Positions 49,676-57,926 of a stretch of DNA of 64,000 nt are shown one piece after another (the first letter of the stretch is position 1; each line of letters begins with the position of its first letter). The DNA is from Anaerolineaceae bacterium (GTDB lineage Bacteria; Chloroflexota; Anaerolineae; Aggregatilineales; Phototrophicaceae). The notes beneath the pieces were generated by a model. It saw only the letters and a list, made by a program, of their open reading frames with translations, was not told the DNA's origin and did no database searches. Position numbers and translations under genes: made by a program. The stretch covers positions 108,896 to 172,895 of the forward strand of contig NZXX01000011.1 in assembly GCA_002702065.1 (NCBI GenBank). The letters run 5' to 3'.

Positions 49676-50794
49676 TTACCACTTGCCGCTGGCACCCCCG
49701 CCGGAAGAACTGCCACCGCCAAACGAGCCGCCCGACGATGATCCGCCGGACCAGCCGCTGCTGGAATGCGTGGTTGATCGCACCAACCGGGGCAGCGCGA
49801 CGACATATTCGTTTTTATGGTCGCAGTTCTGGCAATCGGCCCACACCTTTTTGCTCCCGGCAGCACTGTAAGTCGGGGCGGAGAGGACTGATTCGCCGGT
49901 GGACAGGGTGCGATGATGGCATTTGGGACAGTCTGAATGGCGTGAGAACAGGTGCGGATAGGGATAGACCGAGGTCGCGCTACAGGTGGGGCACTTCCAG
50001 ACGTCATAATCCACCGCAGCCAGCATCTCCTCGATTTTCTGACCGGACTCCAGATACACATCGTCAGCAACTTCGTCCAGCCGTTCCATTTGGTCGCCGC
50101 AGTTGGGGCAAGGACGCCGGCGATAGCGGGTCCAGCGCCGAAACAGCAGCCCTGCCGCACCCAATCCCACTGCACCACCACCGCCTACCAACAGTGCCAC
50201 AACTGCCGGTGATGTTGGCGGGGTGTAAGCCGTCCCGCCGCTGAAGCCAGCGCTCTCCGATGTCACTGGCGAGGTCGTGCTGGTTTCCGGCCAATCACCG
50301 GTCACCGCCTGAACAACCGCCCGTGCGCCATTGTACAGGCCGCCGTCATAATCCTCGCGCCGAAAATGCGGCAAAATACTCTCATCGAGGACGACCCGCA
50401 TGGTGTCGTTCATGCTGGCGTCATAACCGGCCCCCACCTCGATACGAATATCGCGGTCACGGATGGCCGCCAGAATCATCACGCCATCGTTACGCGCGGC
50501 GCTGCCCACGCCCCACTGGTTGAACAGATAAGTGGCAAATGACTCAATCGTTTCATCCGATGTGCCATAATCCCGAATCGATTGAATCGTAACCACGACC
50601 GCTTCAACGCCGGTTTGCGCCTTCAGATCAGCCAGGATGCCGCGCACCTGTGCAACGGTTTCCGCATTCATCACACCAGCGAAGTCGTTCACATACAGGT
50701 CGGTATACTGTGGGTAGCCGGACTGGGCCAACACGCCGCTGCTGGCAAAACTCCATACGATCAGGGCAATCCACAGATATTTTTTACGCAGCAT
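49676..50794 (-). CDS. TPM-domain membrane protein with zinc ribbons and Gly/Ser-rich tail
   Basis: A 372-residue protein. A signal peptide (1-23) leads to an extracytoplasmic TPM domain (about 28-165: VNDFAGVMNAETVAQV, VVVTIQSIRDYGT, NDGVMILAAIRDRDIRIEVG). One membrane helix (about 195-220) follows. The cytoplasmic part has four CxxC pairs (CPNC, CPTC, CPKC, CQNC), enough for two zinc ribbons, and a tail of repeated SSSGG units ending SGKW. TPM proteins are linked to photosystem II repair in plants and to membrane protein quality control in bacteria (YgcG). The zinc-ribbon plus glycine tail form is known from Gram-positive and Chloroflexota YgcG-like proteins. Function here is not determined. 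Confidence 0.85.
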   Translation of the reverse strand: MLRKKYLWIALIVWSFASSGVLAQSGYPQYTDLYVNDFAGVMNAETVAQVRGILADLKAQTGVEAVVVTIQSIRDYGTSDETIESFATYLFNQWGVGSAARNDGVMILAAIRDRDIRIEVGAGYDASMNDTMRVVLDESILPHFRREDYDGGLYNGARAVVQAVTGDWPETSTTSPVTSESAGFSGGTAYTPPTSPAVVALLVGGGGAVGLGAAGLLFRRWTRYRRRPCPNCGDQMERLDEVADDVYLESGQKIEEMLAAVDYDVWKCPTCSATSVYPYPHLFSRHSDCPKCHHRTLSTGESVLSAPTYSAAGSKKVWADCQNCDHKNEYVVALPRLVRSTTHSSSGWSGGSSSGGSFGGGSSSGGGASGKW

Positions 50795-50838
50795 ACGCCA
50801 ACGCCTTTCCCTGCAAAAATCAGGGCTTCTATGCTCAA

Positions 50839-50874
50839 CAAAAAGGAGCCGTACCCTATTAAAGTCGGCTCCTT
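50839..50874 (-). terminator. Rho-independent terminator of the PL22-like gene
   Basis: On the minus strand AAGGAGCCG (50874-50866) pairs with CGGCTCCTT (50851-50843) across a 14-nt loop and is followed by a T-run ending at 50840. It is about 50 nt beyond the stop codon of the PL22-like gene. Confidence 0.8.
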
Positions 50875-50924
50875 ATATTATATGCCAGGCGCTGCTGAAT
50901 GCCTTCGCGACTGAGACTGAACGT

Positions 50925-52097
50925 CTATCCCTTCAGGACATCGGCCAGCAGCGGCAGCGAATCGAAGTCCGGCATATCCGCCAGATAGACATTGCCATAG
51001 CCGCTGACATCGCTGGTAAAGACCACCTGCGTGCCATCGGCGTTGAAACGCGGGTGCACATGCTGCTGCTGCGTCTTGAAGCTGGAATCGTGGCTGCACA
51101 GGGCGCGCGCCTCGCCATAATCCTGCCCGTTCCAGCGCCACAGATCGACCGTCGGCCCCACATCACTGACCACGATATCCAGGTCGTTCGAATAAAAATG
51201 GCCGTGCCCGGACTTGAACTGCTTGGTGTCGAACGGCACTTCGATGCGCCCGCTGTTGTCATAGCGAATGTGGCCGAAGAAGCCCGTGCCATCGGCATAG
51301 GTGCCATGATAGCCGATCAGTTCGCCATCCGCGTGCCAGTATTCATGGCCCACGCGTTCGCCCGGTTCTTCGCAGGGGCGAATCTTCCACACCTCACCGG
51401 TCTCGGCGTTCAAGCCCCAGATACGATTATCCACGTCCTCCCAGGGTCCTTCGTGGCAGAATGTCAGCAGGTGCGAATGCTGCGGGGAGGTATTCACATG
51501 CCCCACCCAGTAATTTTCTTCCCATACCACCTTGCTGCCGCTGCCATCGACCGCCACCTGCACGATCTGGCTGAGAGGCATGGCCGCCCATGTCTCGCGG
51601 AAGCCGACATATCCGCGCAGCAGATCGACGCGGAACTTGTGCGACATATCCTCGGAGATGCTGCAATAGACCTGTTTGCCATCGGCGGTGCAGTTGATCA
51701 TGGATACGTCGAAGCCATCCGGCATCCGGTACAGGGGGCGCTGTTCGAGCGTGTTCAGGTCGAGCGCCAGCAGATCATAGCCATACCAAAAGTAGGCTTC
51801 GTCCTTCACCGGGTTAAGGCACGCCCGCAAAAACTCGACCTCGCGCGGGAGCGGCAGCGGAGTCAGGTCGGTCAGTTGGGTAATCTCGAAATTTCGCAGG
51901 TTGATGCTGAACAGGTTGGTCTTGTTCTCGCGGTCAGAGGCGAAGACCATCTTGCGGCCATCCGCATACCAGCCGGGATTGGTGAAATACAGATGGTGGC
52001 TGTGCGCCCGATAGTTGGTCAACTGCCGGACTTCAAAGCCGGTAAGCGGGTCTTCATACGTGCGCAGTTCCGACGGCCAGATTTTACCAGCGGTCAT
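50925..52097 (-). CDS. Oligogalacturonate lyase-like beta-propeller (PL22 family)
   Basis: A 390-residue seven-bladed propeller matching the PL22 oligogalacturonate lyase family. The diagnostic segments are QLTNYRAHSHHLYFTNPGWYADG and its VFASDRENKTNLF continuation, the NTSPQHSHLLTFCHEGPW loop with paired His residues, and HEYWHADGELIGYHG; His residues in these loops bind manganese and act in beta-elimination in characterised members. No signal peptide is present, in keeping with the cytoplasmic location of these enzymes. It splits short unsaturated uronides from pectin-like polymers. The gene stands alone with its own terminator. Confidence 0.85.
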   Translation of the reverse strand: MTAGKIWPSELRTYEDPLTGFEVRQLTNYRAHSHHLYFTNPGWYADGRKMVFASDRENKTNLFSINLRNFEITQLTDLTPLPLPREVEFLRACLNPVKDEAYFWYGYDLLALDLNTLEQRPLYRMPDGFDVSMINCTADGKQVYCSISEDMSHKFRVDLLRGYVGFRETWAAMPLSQIVQVAVDGSGSKVVWEENYWVGHVNTSPQHSHLLTFCHEGPWEDVDNRIWGLNAETGEVWKIRPCEEPGERVGHEYWHADGELIGYHGTYADGTGFFGHIRYDNSGRIEVPFDTKQFKSGHGHFYSNDLDIVVSDVGPTVDLWRWNGQDYGEARALCSHDSSFKTQQQHVHPRFNADGTQVVFTSDVSGYGNVYLADMPDFDSLPLLADVLKG

Positions 52098-52234
52098 GGT
52101 GATGTTGTCCTTTGTGGCATTTGGTTGGATAGATAATCATCGTTTGCATAAAAACAGGGGCACAATGATGCACCCCATATCCATCAAGTTAAGGTCTTTT
52201 GTCGCCGATGTTAAATGCAATTGAATATGTTCTT

Positions 52235-52268
52235 TGGGGCGGACGCAGCGCGCTGCGTCCCTACAACA
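52235..52268. repeat. Repeat with a perfect 20-bp palindrome
   Basis: GGGGC is followed by GGACGCAGCG-CGCTGCGTCC (52241-52260), a perfect 20-bp palindrome, then CTACAAC. It is a copy of the TAGGGGCGG family in which the two arms meet. Confidence 0.65.
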
Positions 52269-52329
52269 CCCCAAACAACTTTTTCGTGCGTACTTAAATG
52301 CCTCGTCCGATAATTTGCTCAAACATAAC

Positions 52330-52386
52330 TGTAGGGGCGGACCCGTGTGTCCGCCCGGTGGGAACGCACACGGGCGCTCTCCTACA
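52330..52386. repeat. Interspersed repeat, TGTAGGGGC family
   Basis: The most complete copy: TGTAGG (52330-52335) and CCTACA (52381-52386) as ends, with nested GGGCGGAC/GTCCGCCC and CCCGTGTG/CACACGGG stems. The element is 57 bp. Confidence 0.65.
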
Positions 52387-52549
52387 ATTCCTAAAATTTG
52401 CGAGATGCAGCTAAAGCCACACGGCTTACCAAAAAGCGAAGCCCACCGGAGGGGGCTGGACCCGCCTGCTTCAGCAAGGCTCAAGGTCTTTTGCTAGCCA
52501 GCTGCTTGAGCTGCTGGCGGCGGACAAGTGAATCCATTTGCTGATGCGC

Positions 52550-54319
52550 TTACGCCTGCGCGCCTTCCGGGGCCAACCAGGGTGGCATCGGCAGACCCTG
52601 CCCGCCGAGGTGACTGGCGTACAAAAAACGGTAGACATCGCTGGCGTAAAACTGCGGGAACGATTTATCCGGCAGCGTTTCCATAAAGCGGTCCATCAGG
52701 CGTTCGGCAAAGTCATTGTCCATGCCGGACTCAACCTCGTAATCGAAATAGATCGCCAGGTCCTTATCCGCTTCCTCGATCACGCGTTTGACCTTGTAGG
52801 TCTGCGGGAAACGGTGCGCCGGCGAATAGCGCTCCATCAGGAACGTACCCATCGCCGCCGAGTTGATATACGGCTTGTGCTCGTACAGGAAGTTGACCGT
52901 CTCCTGAGCATTCTCGATGGTCTCGCCGGGAAAGCCGAAGAAGAAGAATGTATGGTTCCAGATACCGGCCTCATGGCTCTCATGCAGAATACGGCTCATG
53001 TCGTCCAGTTCGGTGCCCTTGACCATGTGGTTGATGATAGCCTCGGACGCGCTTTCCAGCCCGAACAAAATCATGCGACAGCCGCCCCGCTGCATCTGCT
53101 TGAGCAGGTCGGCGTTGATGACGTGTTCAAAACGAACGCACCCACCCCAATGCAGCGGCGTACCCTTTTCTTCCAGCATGGGCGACAGATGGCGCAGGTT
53201 GCGCGGTGTAACCGCCTCATCCGAGAAGAAGATATGCCGGATGCCGTACTCCTGCTGCAAGGTCAACATCTGGTCGGCCAGTTCTTCCGCCCGCAGTTGG
53301 CTGAAGGAGTCCGCCTCGCCATAACCCACGTTGCAGAAGGCACATTTGCCGAAGTAACAACCGCGCGCTGTCAGCAAGGGCAGCACCAGCTCCGGCGCGA
53401 GGTAGCGATCCAGCGGCAGGCCGTGAAAATCCGGCAGCGGCAGATCGGCAATTTTCTCCGGTATCTTGCGATCCGACACGCGAATCTTGTCGCCATCGCG
53501 GTACACCAGATTATTCACCCGCGACAGATCACCATCCCCGGCCAACGCCTCGGTCAGTTGCAGCAGCGGCACTTCACCATCGAACACGACCGCGCTGTCG
53601 ATCAGGTCGAACATCTGCGGCACTTTGGGCAGCTCGTCGCGCAGCATACTGATGTGCGGGCCACCCACCGTGACGTGGCAGTCCAACCCGCTTTCCTTGA
53701 TCAGATAAGCCAGCGTCATCCCGGCCAGCATCTGCGGCATGGACGGAATCGAAATGCCAACAATATCCGGCTTTTCGCGGGCAATGTCTTTCATGATACC
53801 GCGCGCGTAAATATCGAGGAAGATATTGTGCTGCGGATCGCGCACGCCTTGCAGCAGGGTGCGGCTGCTGTCCACCGGGTACGCCGAGACATAACTTTGC
53901 AGGTGCAGCGATGCCGGATAAAACGGCATGGACGCGATTTCGAGGCACTTGATGACCGTCTCGAACGCGCCCAGGCTGGTCGGGCCATCGAAGAACGCTT
54001 CGCTGCGGATGACCCCCTTCGCCTGTTCCACCGCATCGGCCAGTTGGGGTCCTTCTTCCAGCGCCCACAACACCTGCTGGCGCGGCGGATGGGAAGGCCG
54101 GGACGGGCGCCGGCTGGCGTTGGAGCCATACGACTCACGCAAGCGGGCCAGCGTATTGCGCATGTATTTGCGCGTCAGAATTTCGTCGAATACTTCGGCA
54201 TTCAGATCACGCTGGATCACCTCCACCCCGTGCGCCCGCAGGTAAGCCGTGAGCGTAGGCAGCGACAGGTGCGGCATACTCGGTGTCCAGTTGGGGGGGA
54301 ATAGCAGCATGACTTTCAT
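52550..54319 (-). CDS. B12-binding-domain radical SAM enzyme
   Basis: A 589-residue enzyme. The N-terminal 230 residues have the Rossmann-like cobalamin-binding layout (MLLFPPNWTPSMPHLSLPTL, PDIVGISIPSM, HVTVGGPHISML). The radical SAM barrel begins with ARGCYFGKCAFCNVG near residue 320; the three cysteines are spaced C-x4-C-x2-C instead of the usual C-x3-C-x2-C. Further motifs are FFSDEA and ILFGLESASE. Such enzymes methylate unreactive carbons or rearrange natural products, lipids and peptides. No precursor peptide or hopanoid gene is adjacent, so the substrate is open. I use ATG 54319 with GGAAAG 7 nt upstream; a TTG at 54334 overlaps that site. Confidence 0.88.
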   Translation of the reverse strand: MKVMLLFPPNWTPSMPHLSLPTLTAYLRAHGVEVIQRDLNAEVFDEILTRKYMRNTLARLRESYGSNASRRPSRPSHPPRQQVLWALEEGPQLADAVEQAKGVIRSEAFFDGPTSLGAFETVIKCLEIASMPFYPASLHLQSYVSAYPVDSSRTLLQGVRDPQHNIFLDIYARGIMKDIAREKPDIVGISIPSMPQMLAGMTLAYLIKESGLDCHVTVGGPHISMLRDELPKVPQMFDLIDSAVVFDGEVPLLQLTEALAGDGDLSRVNNLVYRDGDKIRVSDRKIPEKIADLPLPDFHGLPLDRYLAPELVLPLLTARGCYFGKCAFCNVGYGEADSFSQLRAEELADQMLTLQQEYGIRHIFFSDEAVTPRNLRHLSPMLEEKGTPLHWGGCVRFEHVINADLLKQMQRGGCRMILFGLESASEAIINHMVKGTELDDMSRILHESHEAGIWNHTFFFFGFPGETIENAQETVNFLYEHKPYINSAAMGTFLMERYSPAHRFPQTYKVKRVIEEADKDLAIYFDYEVESGMDNDFAERLMDRFMETLPDKSFPQFYASDVYRFLYASHLGGQGLPMPPWLAPEGAQA

Positions 54320-54407
54320 AGCAAATCTTTCCAATAAACTTTGTGGTCAAACGGGGTCATTATAGACAGCGTCGGTGTGTGGACAAAAATCAAACACAAT
54401 CCTACAC

Positions 54408-54490
54408 ACCTCACCCCTTGCCAACCTGCGGTTGTCTTTCCCCTCTCCATTGATGAAGAGGGGAGTCGAGCAGCGCGAGACGGGTGAGGT
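54408..54490. repeat. Palindromic repeat, CCTCACCCC family (copy C)
   Basis: An 83-bp element from ACCTCACCCC to CGGGTGAGGT, with internal CCCCTCTCCATTG and ATGAAGAGGGG. It is very similar to copy B in inverted orientation (shared GGTTGTCTTTCCCC). It separates the transporter operon from the radical SAM gene. Confidence 0.8.
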
Positions 54491-54607
54491 ATCGGTTCCG
54501 ATTCTGCACCCAGCTACTTCTACGTACTGATTCCTGACCAGCATATCCGAGTTTCTGAAGTATTTCCCACAGTCCATCAACTCAAACATTGCTCGATTGA
54601 TGTTGAA

Positions 54608-54632
54608 CGGGGGCACATGGCCTGCACCCCCG
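54608..54632 (-). promoter_or_regulatory. GC-rich hairpin at the end of the peptide-type transporter operon
   Basis: CGGGGG (54608-54613) and CCCCCG (54627-54632) form a 6-bp all-GC stem just after the last ATPase stop codon. There is no T-run; it may stop RNA decay or act as a weak terminator. Confidence 0.45.
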
Positions 54633-54640
54633 CATCTTAA

Positions 54641-55672
54641 CTATACACCCAGCGCCAGTTCTTCGGAGAAGTGACACGCGGCCCAGTGGCCCGGCACCAC
54701 TTCACGCAGCGGCGGGGTTTCCGTCTGGCAGCGTTCCTGAGCATACGGGCAGCGCGGGTGAAAATAGCAGCCGCTCGGCGGGTTGGCCGGGTCCGCGACT
54801 TCACCTTTCAGCGGCTTACGGTCCCGCTTGGCACGCGGGTCCGGTGTCGGTGCGGATGACAACAACGCCTCGGTATACGGGTGCTGAATATTCTCGAACA
54901 GCTCTTCCGTCTCGGCGATCTCGACAATCTTGCCGACATACATCACCGCCACGCGGTCGCACAAATGCCGCACCACGCTCAGGTCATGCGAGATAAACAG
55001 GTATGTCAGTTTGAGCTGATCCTGCAATTCGTTGAGCAGGTTCAGAATCTGCGCCTGAATCGACACATCGAGCGCCGAAACCGGCTCATCGCAGATAATC
55101 AACTGCGGGTTGAGGGCCAGAGCACGGGCGATGCCGATGCGCTGACGCTGCCCACCGCTGAATGCATGCGGGTAACGAGACATGTATTCTGGCCGCAGCC
55201 CCACCAGCCGCATCAGATCGGCCACACGGTCACGCAGTTCGCCCTGATTCGCCACGCCATAATTGCGCAGCGGCTCGCCAACGATCTGCTCCAGTGTCAT
55301 ACGTGGGTTGAGCGAGGAATACGGGTCCTGAAAGATCATCTGAATATTGCGCCAGATGATGCGCATCTCCTCGCGGTTGAGCGTTGCCAGGTCAACCTCA
55401 CCCTGCTCGTCATCCCGAAACAGGATTTCGCCTTCGGTGGGCTCGTAGGCGCGCAGCACGACACGACCGGTTGTGGTCTTGCCGCAGCCGCTTTCGCCTA
55501 CCAGCCCCAGTACCTCAGCGGTCTGAATTTCAAAGTTGAGGCCATCGACGGCCCGAACCTGATTGACCACCCGGCTCGAAAAGATGCCACGTTTGTAAAT
55601 CGGAAAATACTTTTTTAAATTGCGCACTGTCAGCAGAGGTTGGCTGCCATTCTGCGCCGGTGAATCCGTCAT
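54641..55672 (-). CDS. Peptide/nickel-type ABC transporter ATPase (DppF/OppF-like)
   Basis: A 343-residue ATPase. Walker A is GESGCGKTT (about 59-67), the ABC signature is FSGGQRQRIGIARAL, Walker B is LIICDEPVSALD and the switch His is in FISHDLSV. The C-terminal oligopeptide extension has GCYFHPRCPYAQERC, whose cysteines occur in all members of this subgroup. Its ATG overlaps the TGA of the DppD-like gene (ATGA). It is the last gene of a five-gene transporter operon. Confidence 0.95.
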   Translation of the reverse strand: MTDSPAQNGSQPLLTVRNLKKYFPIYKRGIFSSRVVNQVRAVDGLNFEIQTAEVLGLVGESGCGKTTTGRVVLRAYEPTEGEILFRDDEQGEVDLATLNREEMRIIWRNIQMIFQDPYSSLNPRMTLEQIVGEPLRNYGVANQGELRDRVADLMRLVGLRPEYMSRYPHAFSGGQRQRIGIARALALNPQLIICDEPVSALDVSIQAQILNLLNELQDQLKLTYLFISHDLSVVRHLCDRVAVMYVGKIVEIAETEELFENIQHPYTEALLSSAPTPDPRAKRDRKPLKGEVADPANPPSGCYFHPRCPYAQERCQTETPPLREVVPGHWAACHFSEELALGV

Positions 55673-56697
55673 TGAGCTTTCTCCGTCTGCGAAACGTGCG
55701 GATTGATTTCATAAACGCGGGCACAGCGCGACCACTGATTCTCCTTGACTTGCAAGAAGGGTGGATTGGCGCATTTGACCCGGTCATAGTGCGGGCAGCG
55801 CGGATGAAAGGCACAACCTACCGGAATCGCAGTCGGGTCCGGCACAGTACCTTTGATCGTCGCCAGTTCGGCAACCCGCTGGTCTGGCCGGGGAATCGAC
55901 CGCAGAAGCGCCTGCGTGTAGGGATGAGTCGCGCCGTAGTAGATGGTATCGACATCCGCCACTTCGACTTCCTTGCCGAGGTACATCACCACCACGTCGT
56001 CGGCCATCTCGGCGATCACACCCAGGTCATGGGTGATAAACATAATCGCCATGTTGAATTCTTCCTGAAGATCGCGCATCAGGTCCAGAATCTGCGCCTG
56101 CGTGGTCACGTCGAGCGCGGTTGTTGGCTCATCCGCGATCAGCAGTTTAGGGTTGCATGACAGGGCCATTGCAATCATCACGCGCTGGCGCATACCACCA
56201 CTCAGTTCATGGCGATACCGGTCCAGCAGGCGGTCCGGTTGGGGCAGGCCCACCCGCCCCAGCAGTTCCACTGCGCGTCCGGTCGCGTCCTGTTTGTTGG
56301 CATTGGTGTGCAGGCGAATGGCCTCGATCATCTGATTGCCAATCGTATGCACCGGGCTGAGCGAGGTCATTGGCTCCTGAAAGATCATCGAAATTTCGCC
56401 CCAGCGAATGCGGCGGATTTCGTCGCCTTGCGGGTCCATCTTGGTCAGATCAATTGGCTGACTGCCCTGCCCGTGATACAACACCTGCCCTTCGGTGATA
56501 CGCCCCGGCGGGCGAACCATGTTCAGGATCGCACGGGCGGTCACACTCTTGCCACAGCCGCTTTCGCCCACGACACCCAGCGTTTTGCCGCGATACAGGT
56601 CAAAGTTGACCCCATCCACGGCCCGTACCGTACCCTCTGTCAGAAAGAAACTGACATGCAGGTCTTTGACTTCGAGTAATACGTCCTTGTTCTGCAT
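55669..56697 (-). CDS. Peptide/nickel-type ABC transporter ATPase (DppD/OppD-like)
   Basis: A 342-residue ATPase, partner of the DppF-like protein. Walker A is GESGCGKSVT (about 40-49), the signature is LSGGMRQRVMIAMAL, Walker B is LLIADEPTTALDVT and the switch His is in FITHDLG; the C-terminus has GCAFHPRCPHYDRVKC. AGGAG lies 8 nt before the ATG at 56697; an in-frame GTG at 56706 overlaps that site. Confidence 0.95.
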   Translation of the reverse strand: MQNKDVLLEVKDLHVSFFLTEGTVRAVDGVNFDLYRGKTLGVVGESGCGKSVTARAILNMVRPPGRITEGQVLYHGQGSQPIDLTKMDPQGDEIRRIRWGEISMIFQEPMTSLSPVHTIGNQMIEAIRLHTNANKQDATGRAVELLGRVGLPQPDRLLDRYRHELSGGMRQRVMIAMALSCNPKLLIADEPTTALDVTTQAQILDLMRDLQEEFNMAIMFITHDLGVIAEMADDVVVMYLGKEVEVADVDTIYYGATHPYTQALLRSIPRPDQRVAELATIKGTVPDPTAIPVGCAFHPRCPHYDRVKCANPPFLQVKENQWSRCARVYEINPHVSQTEKAQ

Positions 56698-56708
56698 CCG
56701 TCCCACTC

Positions 56709-57917
56709 CTAACGACTGAAGGGATCGGCTGCATCACGCAGGCCGTCGCCCAGGAAGTTAAATGCCAACACAGCGATCACCACTGCCAGACCCGGCAGCA
56801 GCAGCCACGGTGACAGCGCCACCGTACGGATATTCTGCGCCTCTTGCAACAGCACGCCCCAGCTAATCACCGGCTGGCGCAGCCCCAACCCCAGGAAACT
56901 GAGGGAGGTTTCCGCCAGAATAATGCCGGGAATAGAGAGCGTCAGCGAGGCGATAATGTGGCTGGTAAACGACGGGACCATGTGCCGCAGGATAACGCGC
57001 ATGTCGCGCGCACCGCCCAACCGGGCCGCGAGCACAAAGTCGTCACTGCGCAAGGCCAGAAAACGCCCGCGCACCTGCCGCCCCAGCGATGTCCAGCCGA
57101 TGACCGACAGAATGATGGTGATACCGAAGTAACGCCATTCCTGCGGCCATTCGGGGGGCAAGGCCGCACTAAGCGCCATCCACAACGGCAGGGATGGAAT
57201 CGAGCGAATAAACTCGATGATACGCTGGATCACACTGTCGATCCAGCCGCCGTAGTAGCCGGAAATACCACCCAGTACAATCCCCAGCGCCAGGCTGAGG
57301 AACACGCTGAGCAAACCAATCGACAGCGAGATGCGCGCGCCGTGCATCACACGCGATAGCATATCCCGCCCCAACCGGTCAGACCCCAGCAGAAATACGG
57401 GAATATCAGCTTCTTCACCCACGCCAAACAGATGCAGGTTGCTATCGAACAGCCCCAGGAATTTGTAGGGATGGCCCTCAACAAAGAAGTGAATCGGGTG
57501 CCAGACAGAAGTATCCACCGTCCAGAGTTCGCGCAGCGTTTCGGGGTCACGTTCGCTGCTCATGCCATAAACACCGGGTCGAAACGTGAAGTTTCCGTCA
57601 CCATCGACAAAGCTGATCGCCATCGGCGGCACATATTTAGTTGAAGAACTGTATATATTCGGGTCGTACGGCGCGACAAAGTCCGCAAACAGCGCGATGA
57701 TGTAAAAAATGATCAACACAATCGCACTGCCAACTGCCAGACGATGCTTTCTGAACTTCCACCACATCAACTGACGGGGTGTGGCAATCGCTATCTGCGC
57801 TTCGACCAGCGGCTCATCATCCACGAACTCGCCAGCAGCAGCGGGAACCAACGGCGGCTCCTGTGGCTTGGTCGCGGCCTCATTAGACCCTTTCTGCAAA
57901 GAAGAATTCATATCCAT
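56709..57917 (-). CDS. Peptide/nickel-type ABC transporter permease (DppC-like) with extracytoplasmic insertion
   Basis: A 402-residue permease, about 100 residues longer than standard DppC. After the first helix (residues 62-85) there is a long polar extracytoplasmic segment (about 90-180, including GDGNFTFRPGVYGMSSERD) before the transport domain starts at LGSDRLGRDMLSRVMHGARISL. The EAA-type loop is ARLGGARDMRVILRHMVP. The insertion is seen in a branch of these permeases in Chloroflexota-like bacteria and may contact the binding protein. It is 9 nt downstream of the DppB-like gene. Confidence 0.92.
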   Translation of the reverse strand: MDMNSSLQKGSNEAATKPQEPPLVPAAAGEFVDDEPLVEAQIAIATPRQLMWWKFRKHRLAVGSAIVLIIFYIIALFADFVAPYDPNIYSSSTKYVPPMAISFVDGDGNFTFRPGVYGMSSERDPETLRELWTVDTSVWHPIHFFVEGHPYKFLGLFDSNLHLFGVGEEADIPVFLLGSDRLGRDMLSRVMHGARISLSIGLLSVFLSLALGIVLGGISGYYGGWIDSVIQRIIEFIRSIPSLPLWMALSAALPPEWPQEWRYFGITIILSVIGWTSLGRQVRGRFLALRSDDFVLAARLGGARDMRVILRHMVPSFTSHIIASLTLSIPGIILAETSLSFLGLGLRQPVISWGVLLQEAQNIRTVALSPWLLLPGLAVVIAVLAFNFLGDGLRDAADPFSR

Positions 57918-57926
57918 AAGTCGTTC

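Larger units (their letters stand above)
52098..52549. other. Intergenic region of 452 bp with repeat copies, no gene seen
   Basis: This gap between two minus-strand genes holds two copies of the TAGGGGCGG repeat family (52235-52268 and 52330-52386), listed separately. The remaining bases include a frame-less GC-rich stretch next to the radical SAM stop codon. No RNA gene or promoter was recognised. Confidence 0.5.

Noticed and set aside
52538..54304. Open frame of 588 codons on the plus strand
   Set aside because: It is antisense to the radical SAM gene, whose motifs are clear; the translated sequence looks like a mirror frame.
52550..54319. Radical SAM protein as an anaerobic sulfatase-maturing enzyme
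   Set aside because: It has a B12-binding domain and lacks the extra C-terminal Cys clusters (SPASM) of sulfatase maturases.
38953..54490. CRISPR array from the recurring palindromic repeats
   Set aside because: Copies are kilobases apart and of unequal orientation; there is no regular spacing and no cas gene.
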